From an uncultured Prevotellaceae bacterium (GTDB taxonomy: Bacteria > Bacteroidota > Bacteroidia > Bacteroidales > Bacteroidaceae), in the NCBI GenBank assembly GCA_946644025.1, contig CAMPCG010000168.1, positions 1-6,511 on the forward strand: a DNA stretch of 6,511 nucleotides. Direction: 5' to 3'. Below, piece after piece: positions 1 to 5,800 of the stretch. The notes under the pieces were generated by a model. It did no database searches. It saw only the letters and a program-made list of their open reading frames with translations, and was not told the origin of the DNA. Numbering within the stretch: position 1 is the first letter of the stretch; every line of letters begins with the position of its first letter. The position numbers and the translations under genes were made by a program.

Positions 1-463
1 TGGTGGCAATGAAGCCCACGGTGCCCAGCACGCGGATGGGGGGGAAGTCCTTCACCGTGTCCATGCCGTTGTTCTTCAGGATGGTGAAGGCCGCCGTGTT
101 CTGCAGCGCGATGGTGGGCATGAAGAAGCCTACGCTGATGGCATACATCGTGACGAAGGCGCTCTTGTCCGTCAGCTCCTGGCCGAAGCCCGACTGATAG
201 CCCAGCCACCAGCAGCAGAGCATGGCCGCACCAGCCACAAGATGACAAAGACCCAGCAGACGCTGAGGCTGGATATACTTGTCGGCCACGATGCCCATGA
301 GCGTGGGCATGAAGATGGAGACGAAACCCTGAATGGCATAGAACCAGGCGATAGACGAACCAAGGCCGGCCGTGCCAAGATAGTTGCCCATACACGTGAG
401 GTAGGCTCCCCAGACAGCGAACTCCAAAAAGCTCATTACTGCCAAACGTACTTTCATGTTCAT
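1..463 (-). CDS. nupG: NupG-like nucleoside:H+ symporter (MFS), 5' part only
   Basis: The first 154 residues of a major facilitator superfamily transporter are visible; the rest lies beyond the left edge. The N-terminus (MKVRLAVMSFLEFAVWGAYL) and the block MDTVKDFPPIRVLGTVGFI at residues 134-152 match E. coli NupG (MDIVTDFPPIRIWGTIGFI, from memory), which places it in the nucleoside:H+ symporter family importing nucleosides across the inner membrane. Hydrophobic segments lie near residues 8-28, 38-58, 70-88 and 103-120. GIVADK at 57-62 is the usual cytoplasmic loop 2-3 motif of MFS proteins. Two in-frame ATGs (463 and 457) compete. I chose 463, but 457 (MKVRL) is equally plausible, and neither has a clear Shine-Dalgarno sequence. 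I found no TAnnTTTG promoter upstream; the gap is filled by the octamer repeat. The symbol is a family-level call, since substrate specificity cannot be read from this part. Confidence 0.87.
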   Translation of the reverse strand, partial: MNMKVRLAVMSFLEFAVWGAYLTCMGNYLGTAGLGSSIAWFYAIQGFVSIFMPTLMGIVADKYIQPQRLLGLCHLVAGAAMLCCWWLGYQSGFGQELTDKSAFVTMYAISVGFFMPTIALQNTAAFTILKNNGMDTVKDFPPIRVLGTVGFIAT

Positions 464-486
464 AGTTTCTATAGTCGTTATGTCCT

Positions 487-646
487 TAGTTATATCATCG
501 AGTCAATATTTACTCGTGTCGTTATTTCCTCGTGTCGATATATCGTTATATCGTTATCTCGATGTATCCCCGTGTCGTTATATCGTTATCTCGATATGTC
601 GATATATCGATATTTCGAGATAACGATATAACGACACGGGGATATA
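487..646. repeat. Octamer-phased tandem repeat, consensus TCG(A/T)TATN
   Basis: Nearly the whole gap between the small hypothetical gene and the permease falls into consecutive 8-nt units. From 535 the units on the plus strand read TCGATATA, TCGTTATA, TCGTTATC, TCGATGTA, TCCCCGTG, TCGTTATA, TCGTTATC, TCGATATG, TCGATATA, TCGATATT, TCGAGATA, then ACGATATA, ACGACACG and GGGATATA. The phase continues leftwards as TCCTCGTG (527), TCGTTATT (519), TACTCGTG (511) and TCAATATT (503), and fades by about 487. A 21-bp exact direct repeat lies at 543-563 and 575-595. CGTG-ending units recur at 511, 527 and 567. AT-rich composition sets it apart from the GC-rich genes. It has no coding signature, and the plus-strand frames through it give only Ser/Tyr/Arg/Ile-rich low-complexity peptide. 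Function is unknown. Confidence 0.85.
565..644. repeat. 80-bp near-perfect palindrome (30-bp perfect outer arms)
   Basis: Positions 565-594 are the exact reverse complement of 615-644, beginning TATCCCCGTGTCGTTATATC on the left. The dyad centre is between 604 and 605, and the middle 20 bp also pair except for T595/T614 and a G598/T611 wobble. Either strand can therefore form one long hairpin or cruciform with almost no unpaired spacer. It starts 14 nt after the small hypothetical gene's stop (659) in the direction of transcription and ends about 100 nt before the permease ATG. No T-tract follows the stem on the minus strand, so it does not look like a classical intrinsic terminator. An mRNA 3'-end stabiliser, an RNase III-type processing site or a mobile palindromic unit are open possibilities. 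Confidence 0.9.
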
Positions 647-658
647 GCGCCATTTTCG

Positions 659-889
659 TCATGTCAGCGGTTCCCCGTCGTGAAAGGCCCGGAGTCGTCC
701 TTGCTCATCGCGGCTAAGGATTATGTCACCGGGAATCCACTCTGTCTGGGGTAGCTCCTGAGTCAAGGGGTACCACCCTGATGCCTCCCCCGACTGAATC
801 TCCAGCACCGAGGGGACGGTCCAGGAGGGGCTGACCATCTCCGGCGGAAACACCAGCCTGTGACAGGCTATCCTTCTTGTTTTCTTCAT
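659..889 (-). CDS. Small hypothetical protein overlapping the DUF4296 gene
   Basis: A 76-residue frame starts at ATG 889 (MKKTRRIACHRLVFPP) and ends at TGA 659. The interior reads like a genuine protein: ...ASGWYPLTQELPQTEW at about 36-51, then GDIILSRDEQGRLRAFHDG. I have a loose memory of similar small proteins at the end of Bacteroidales ileS-lspA clusters, but cannot name a domain. There is no signal peptide or membrane segment, so it is probably cytoplasmic. An upstream in-frame ATG at 919 would add ten residues (MSNSSVSTSN). I prefer 889 because the extra residues lie deep inside the conserved part of the upstream gene. It overlaps the last 164 nt of the DUF4296 gene in another frame. 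Of the two frames the small one looks more protein-like there, because the overlapping lipoprotein tail is Gly/Asp/Arg-rich. Function unknown. Confidence 0.6.
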   Translation of the reverse strand: MKKTRRIACHRLVFPPEMVSPSWTVPSVLEIQSGEASGWYPLTQELPQTEWIPGDIILSRDEQGRLRAFHDGEPLT

Positions 890-1718
890 GTTGCTTGTGG
901 AAACGGATGAGTTGGACATTGCTCAGGAAGAGTAGGCGCACGGTCGTGGTGCGGTCGTTGCCGTCGCCGAGGTAGAAAAATCCGCGCAGCTCCTTCAGGT
1001 CGCCGTCGTCGTAGGCAGGAAAGGTGAGCTGGCTGATGCCCGTTGCAAGGAAGTGGAGGTTGCGCGAGATGACCGTGTCGCGGCCACGGTCGTCCTCGTA
1101 GGTGCAGGCCAGGTAGACGACGCCGTTCTTCGAACCGTCCTGATAGACATAGTCGCTCAGGAACTGCAGCAGGAAGCTGTCGCCGCGCCGGTAGGTGGAG
1201 TCCACGTCGAGACGGAAGTCCCAGCGGTTGTAGGGCGGCGTGGGCATCATGGCCATGCGGGTGCGGTCGGCCCAGATGTTGGCTGTGTCGCCCGTGGCGT
1301 TCAGCGACGCATACTTACCTATCTCACCCTCGGTGGCTCCGAGAATGAGGGCTCGCTCCTCCAGCCGCTCGGCCACCCGCTTATAGACGTTCTGGAAACG
1401 GTCGGCACGCATGTAGTAATAGACCATGGAGGAGTCGAACTGCTCCTGGGTGACACCATGCTTGCGGAACACCGACTGCAGGCACTGGGCCTGGAAGAAA
1501 GGAATGGAGTCGTAGGGAACGTCGCTGTTGTGGGCCAGCGCACGGACAAGGTGATAGTCGACAAGAAGGTCCTCCATGTCGTCGGGCTGGATATACTGGC
1601 TCGGTGTGGAGGGAATACAGGAAGAAAAGAGAAGTGACAAGTGAAAAGTGACAAGTGCCACGCACATCAGATTCCACCTCACCCTCAGACTGCTCCTTTT
1701 CTTTCCTGGCTCACTCAT
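726..1718 (-). CDS. DUF4296 domain lipoprotein
   Basis: A 330-residue predicted lipoprotein of unknown function. A basic n-region (KKRSSLRVR) is followed by a hydrophobic core (MCVALVTFHLSLLF) and the lipobox-like FSSC with Cys34, so export by Sec and cleavage by the LspA encoded just upstream are expected. Residues +2 to +5 (IPST) lack the acidic surface-export signal of Bacteroidetes lipoproteins, so I infer a periplasm-facing location. The segment at about 43-125 (YIQPDDMEDLLVDYHLVRAL through the helical VYKRVAERLEERA) fits DUF4296. Residues 165-275 look beta-rich and end in NVQLIRFHKQ. ATG 1718 is chosen because its A is the last base of the lspA stop (TGATG), suggesting translational coupling; a GTG at 1721 is an alternative. 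The last 50 or so residues are Gly/Asp/Pro-rich, overlap the downstream gene in another frame, and may be a run-on tail. Confidence 0.85.
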   Translation of the reverse strand: MSEPGKKRSSLRVRWNLMCVALVTFHLSLLFSSCIPSTPSQYIQPDDMEDLLVDYHLVRALAHNSDVPYDSIPFFQAQCLQSVFRKHGVTQEQFDSSMVYYYMRADRFQNVYKRVAERLEERALILGATEGEIGKYASLNATGDTANIWADRTRMAMMPTPPYNRWDFRLDVDSTYRRGDSFLLQFLSDYVYQDGSKNGVVYLACTYEDDRGRDTVISRNLHFLATGISQLTFPAYDDGDLKELRGFFYLGDGNDRTTTVRLLFLSNVQLIRFHKQHEENKKDSLSQAGVSAGDGQPLLDRPLGAGDSVGGGIRVVPLDSGATPDRVDSR

Positions 1719-1732
1719 CACTTATCACTTCT
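1630..1732 (-). repeat. Heptad inverted repeat enclosing the lspA/DUF4296 start site
   Basis: Plus-strand 1630-1651 is made of NAAGTGA heptads (GAAGTGA, CAAGTGA, AAAGTGA, with CAAGTGC beyond it at 1652). Positions 1711-1732 hold the same family inverted; on the minus strand they read GAAGTGA, TAAGTGA, TGAGTGA. The two 22-nt arms match at 19 positions. In minus-strand mRNA two of the three differences become G-U wobbles and one is a U-U mismatch, so a long stem with a 59-nt loop (1652-1710) is possible. The upstream arm contains the lspA UGA and the DUF4296 AUG; the downstream arm encodes residues 23-30 of the lipoprotein signal peptide. Base pairing could therefore limit initiation unless ribosomes finishing lspA melt it. 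The repeat is directly seen; the regulatory role is inference. Confidence 0.75.
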
Positions 1733-2350
1733 AAGCGAGATGTGGCTAATCTCCTTGTGGTAGAACAGCAAGAGCGCTGCCACGCCAACGGAGATGCTGG
1801 AGTCGGCGATATTGAATATCGGACTAAAGAAGAGGAAACGCTCCCCACCCCACCACGGGAACCACTCGGGATAGGTGGTGTCGATGAGCGGGAAGTGAAG
1901 CATGTCGACCACCTTGCCCATGAGGAAGGGCGCGTAGCCATTGCCGAAACCGACGTAATGGCTGACGGCGAAGTAGCCAGAGGCATCGAAGCACAGCCCG
2001 TAGAACATACAGTCGATGAGATTGCCGGCCGCACCGGCAAGCACCATCGACAGACAGACGATGTAGCCCCACTTCACGCCAGGCTTGCGCACCTGCCGCC
2101 AGATGTAGTACGTCAGGAAGCCGATGGCCGCCATGCGGAAGAGCGACAGCGCCAGCTTCGAGCCTATCTGCATACCGTAGGCCATGCCGTTGTTCTCGAT
2201 GAAATAGATGTAAAACCAATCGGTGATGCGGATGCTCTCGCCAAGAGTCATCGAGGTCTTCACCCAGAGCTTCACCGCCTGGTCAATCAGGAGGATGACA
2301 ATGACCAAGATCACTGCCATCCATCCCTTGGAAAACTTACAATTTGACAA
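1718..2350 (-). CDS. lspA: Lipoprotein signal peptidase (signal peptidase II)
   Basis: An inner-membrane aspartic protease that cleaves diacylglyceryl-modified prolipoproteins before the lipobox Cys. Of 210 residues, the family landmarks are the first membrane segment with LIDQAVKLWVK (21-31), ENNGMAYGM (52-60), AGAAGNLID (105-113) carrying catalytic Asp113, and FNIADSSIS (179-187) carrying catalytic Asp183. Hydrophobic stretches lie near 11-29, 65-83, 93-113 and 180-197. About 65 residues separate the two catalytic motifs, clearly longer than in E. coli, and include the GKVVDMLHFPLID segment that I associate with Bacteroidetes enzymes. The stop overlaps the next gene's ATG. The start is uncertain: TTG 2350 gives MSNCKFSKGW with a basic, family-like N-terminus, whereas the first in-frame ATG is 2320 and begins inside the first membrane segment (MAVILVIV). 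I chose TTG with modest confidence. Confidence 0.95.
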   Translation of the reverse strand: MSNCKFSKGWMAVILVIVILLIDQAVKLWVKTSMTLGESIRITDWFYIYFIENNGMAYGMQIGSKLALSLFRMAAIGFLTYYIWRQVRKPGVKWGYIVCLSMVLAGAAGNLIDCMFYGLCFDASGYFAVSHYVGFGNGYAPFLMGKVVDMLHFPLIDTTYPEWFPWWGGERFLFFSPIFNIADSSISVGVAALLLFYHKEISHISLRSDK

Positions 2351-2360
2351 TTTACTAATT
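2339..2360 (-). repeat. Short AAATTGT repeat at the DksA-like/lspA junction
   Basis: On the minus strand the junction reads AATTAGT (2360-2354), AAATTGT (2353-2347), then C and AAATTGT again (2345-2339), a period of 7-8 nt. The candidate TTG start of lspA (2350-2348) sits inside the second unit, so the repeat may have supplied the first residues of LspA. It is too short to prove anything alone, but it parallels the repeats at the other junctions of this operon. Confidence 0.5.
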
Positions 2361-2372
2361 ACGTTTAAATCC

Positions 2373-2765
2373 TCAAATCTGCTTGCGCTGCTTCTCCAGC
2401 TGTTTCGACTCCACGCTCAGTGTGGCATGTGGCACGGCACGGAGTCGCTCGGCAGGGATGAGCTTTCCAGTGATACGGTCGATACCGTAGGTCTTGTTCT
2501 CGATGCGTACGAGCGCTGCCTTCAGTCCCTGTATGAACTTCTGCTGGCGTGCTGCGAAAGCCATGAGGTCGTCTTTTGTCTGCGCCTCGCTGCCCTCCTC
2601 CAGTGCCTTGTAGGTCGGCGAAGTGTCGTCCACGTCGTTACTGTCCTTGTTCGTAAGGCTGGCCATCAGCTGGTCGTAGTCGCGCTTGGCCAGTTCCAGT
2701 TTCTCATTGATAATCTGACGGAACTCCTCGAGCTCCTCGTCAGTGTAGCGTGTTTTCTCTGCCAT
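2373..2765 (-). CDS. TraR/DksA-family protein without zinc-finger cysteines
   Basis: A 130-residue protein with a mostly helical N-terminal half (EELEEFRQIINEKLELAKRD at 10-29 and a second helix around 63-90) followed by the DksA-like end YGIDRITGKLIPAERLRAVP at 93-112. Family members bind RNA polymerase in its secondary channel through a coiled coil and adjust promoter responses, as DksA does with ppGpp. Aligned by eye to E. coli DksA, the four zinc-ligand cysteines become Asp96, Thr99, Ser117 and Ser120, and the protein has no Cys at all. The fold must therefore be held without a structural zinc. I leave the symbol empty because equivalence with DksA is not established, and the acidic coiled-coil tip is not clearly conserved. 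ATG 2765 is preferred over TTG 2771. It lies 46 nt after ileS and 22 nt before lspA (TTG start), consistent with an operon. Confidence 0.88.
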   Translation of the reverse strand: MAEKTRYTDEELEEFRQIINEKLELAKRDYDQLMASLTNKDSNDVDDTSPTYKALEEGSEAQTKDDLMAFAARQQKFIQGLKAALVRIENKTYGIDRITGKLIPAERLRAVPHATLSVESKQLEKQRKQI

Positions 2766-2790
2766 GGTCAATAGAATTTACAGATTAACA

Positions 2791-2810
2791 ATTATAGTTT
2801 ACGATTATAG
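2791..2810 (-). repeat. CTATAAT direct repeat at the ileS/DksA-like junction
   Basis: Two copies of CTATAAT lie at 2810-2804 and 2797-2791 on the minus strand, 13 nt apart and roughly heptad-phased with looser relatives TGTTAAT and CTGTAAA that follow toward the next ATG. The 46-nt spacer is AT-rich. It could simply be AT-biased spacer, but it fits the pattern of short-period repeats at each junction of this gene cluster. Confidence 0.4.
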
Positions 2811-2811
2811 C

Positions 2812-5800
2812 TTAGTTTTTTGTCACCTTAATCTTCAGGCTGAAGTCGTCAAACTCCACGTCTGCTCCGTCGTTGGGCTCAAGTGTAAGTTTGTCGGCCA
2901 GCACCTGGCGGGCAATGTAGTCTCCAAATGCCTTGACGGCTTTCTCTGCCGATTCGTTAGGCTCGATGGCTACGCTGATGCGGTCTGTTATTTCCAGTCC
3001 GCCCTTCTTGCGCAGGTTCTGTATGCGGTTGACCAGCTCGCGTGCCATTCCCTCTGAGCGCAGCTCGTCGGTGATGGTGATGTCGAGTGCCACCGTGATG
3101 TTGCCCTCGTTGCCCACGAGCCATCCGGGAATGTCCTCGCTGATGATTTCCACGTCGGCGGCCTCGATGGCGACGGGCTGTCCCTCTACGTCAATGCTCA
3201 GCGTGCCCTGCTGCTCCAGCTCGGCAATCTGTTCCTGTGTGAGCGCATCGACAGCGGCAGCCACGGCCTTCATCATCTTGCCGAACTTCTTGCCCATGGT
3301 GCGGAAGTTGCACTTCACCTTCTTCACCAGGATGCCTTGTCCCTCAACGAATTTCACCTCTTTGACGTTCACCTCCTGCAGGAATATCTGCTTCACGCTC
3401 TCTATGTCCTCGCGCTGCTTGGCATCCACCGGCGGAATCATCAGTGTCTGCAGAGGCTGCTTCACCTTGATGCTCTCCTTTCGGCGCAGGGCCAGGACGA
3501 TGGTGGTGATGCGCTGTGCCACCTTCATGCGCTGCTCCAGGTCGGTGTCTATGAGCGACGTGTCGGCCTTGGGGAATCGGTCGAGATGCACGCTGTCACA
3601 CTGTCCGCCCAGGTCGCGGTAGAGCTGGTCGGCATAGAAGGGAGCGAAGGGTGCCAGCAGCCGGGCGACGGTCATCAGACAGGTGTAGAGCGTCTGGTAG
3701 GCTGCCATCTTGTCGGCGTCCATCTCCTTGCCCCAGAAGCGTTTCTTGTTCAGACGCACGTACCAGTTGCTGAGGTCGCTGTCCACGAAATCGTCAATCA
3801 GTCGGCCGGCGCGTGTGGGGTTGTAGTTGTCCAGTTCCTTCGTCACGTTGATGATAAGCGTGTTCAGGCAGGAGAGGATCCAGCGGTCAAACTCCGTCTG
3901 CCCTGCCTGTTGCGGCTGAGTCTCGGCAGACGGCGTGTAACCATCGACGTTGGCATACATGGCGAAGAGGGAGTAGGTGTTATAGAGCGTTCCGAAGAAA
4001 CCGCGCCTGATTTCTGCCACACCCTCCTGGTCGAACTTCAGGTTGTCCCAAGGTTCGCTGTTGGTGAGCATATAGAAGCGGACGGCATCGGAGCCATACT
4101 TCTCAATCATGTCGAAGGGGTTCACCACGTTGCCCACGTGCTTTGACATCTTGTTGCCCTTGGCGTCGAGCACGAGTCCGGTGGAGATGACGTTCTTGAA
4201 AGCCACCGAGTCGAAGATCATCGTGGCAATGGCATGAAGGGTGAAGAACCATCCGCGTGTCTGGTCCACGCCTTCATTAATAAAGTCAGCCGGATAGGCT
4301 ATGCCGTTATCTATCAGTTCTTTATTCTCAAACGGATAATGTATCTGTGCGTACGGCATGGAGCCAGAGTCGAACCATACGTCGATAAGGTCGGCCTCGC
4401 GCTTCATGGGTTTGCCCGAGGGCGATACGAGCGTGATGTAGTCCACGTAGGGACGGTGCAGGTCGATACGGTCGTAGTTCTCCTGGCTCATGTCGCCGGG
4501 CACGAATCCTTGCTCCTTCAGCAGGTTCTTCTCCATCACGCCAGCCTTGACGGCCTTCTCCATTTCGTTGTAGAGTTCCTCGACGGAGCCGATGCACAGT
4601 TCCTCGCCATCCTCGCTTCGCCAGATGGGCAGCGGTGTGCCCCAGAAGCGAGAGCGCGAGAGGTTCCAGTCGTTCAGATTGGCCAGCCAGTTGCCGAAGC
4701 GTCCGCTGCCCGTCGACTCGGGATGCCAGCCGATGGTCTCGTTGAGCTGGCTCATGCGCTGCTTGCACGCAGAGCTCTTAATGAACCAAGAATCAAGGGG
4801 ATAGTAGAGCACGGGCTTGTCCGTGCGCCAGCAGTGGGGATAGCTGTGTACGTGCTTCTCAATCTTGAAGCACTTGCCCTGCTGCTTAAGGTCCATGCAG
4901 ATGCTGATGTCGAGCGTCTCGTCCTTGTCGGTGAGCGTCTCGTCGTAGGCGTTCTTCACGTAGCGGCCAGCGTAGCGGTTCCACAGTGGGGCGTTGACAT
5001 AGTCTTTGACGAACTGCGGGTCCATGTCGTCGGTAAGGAAATATTTACCCTGGAAGTCGACGACGGGACGTTCGGCTCCTTTCTTGTCGATGACGACGAT
5101 GGGCACTATGCCGGCCTTCTTGGCCACGAAGGCATCGTCGGCACCAAAGTTGGGCGCGATATGCACGATGCCGGCTCCGTCGTCGGTGGTGACATAGTCG
5201 CCGGGGATGACGCGGAAGGCATCGCCCATCGGACGAATCATGGGCAGCAACTGCTCATACTCCATGCCCACGAGGTCTGTGCCCTTATATCGGCCCACGA
5301 CACGATAGGGCAGGAATTTTTCGCCCTTCTTGAATTCGGGCAGTTCGCCGCCGTCGGTTATCTCGCCAGCCGTATCGAAGTAGGCCGGCACACGTGCCTC
5401 GGCCAGAATGACGACGATGGGTTCAGCCGTATAGGGGTTGTAGGTCTCCAGGGCCACGTAGTCAATCTTCGGGCCCACGCAGAGCGCCGTGTTGGCAGCC
5501 AGCGTCCAGGGCGTAGTGGTCCAGGCCATGAAGTATGTCTTCCCGACGGGTAGACCGGCGGGTGCGAGAGTGGCCTTGAAGAGGGCGGTGCAAGTGGTGT
5601 CCTTCACGTCGCGGTAGCATCCGGGAAGGTTCAGCTCGTGGCTGGAGAGGCCCGTGCCGGCGGCAGGGCTGTAGGGCTGTATGGTGTAGCCCTTATAGAG
5701 CAGTCCCTTCTGGTAGAACTGCTTGAGCAGCCACCAGAGCGTCTCGATGTACTTGTTGTCGTAGGTGATGTAGGGATGGTCGAGGTCCACGAAGTAGCCC

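Noticed and set aside
565..644. The palindrome as a classical rho-independent terminator
   Set aside because: The stem is AT-rich, far too long, and not followed by a T-tract on either strand.
487..646. CRISPR array
   Set aside because: The units are 8 nt and contiguous, with no spacers of 25-40 nt and no cas genes nearby.
242..717. Two plus-strand frames crossing the permease start and the repeat
   Set aside because: Their Ser/Tyr/Arg/Ile-rich peptides (SLSRCIPVSLYRYLDMSIYR) are translations of the octamer repeat, and the rest is antisense to the permease.
1053..1637. Plus-strand 194-codon open frame
   Set aside because: Antisense to the DUF4296 lipoprotein gene, low-complexity Val/Gly/Asp content, no initiation context.
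1655..2347. Plus-strand 230-codon open frame
   Set aside because: Antisense to lspA and the DUF4296 start; His/Asp/Glu-rich shadow composition.
3337..4146. Plus-strand 269-codon open frame
   Set aside because: Antisense to the 3' part of ileS; the sense strand encodes unmistakable IleRS sequence.
4234..5553. Plus-strand 439-codon open frame
   Set aside because: Fully antisense to the catalytic and editing regions of ileS; Val/His/Gly-rich composition typical of a GC-rich shadow, with no recognisable motif.
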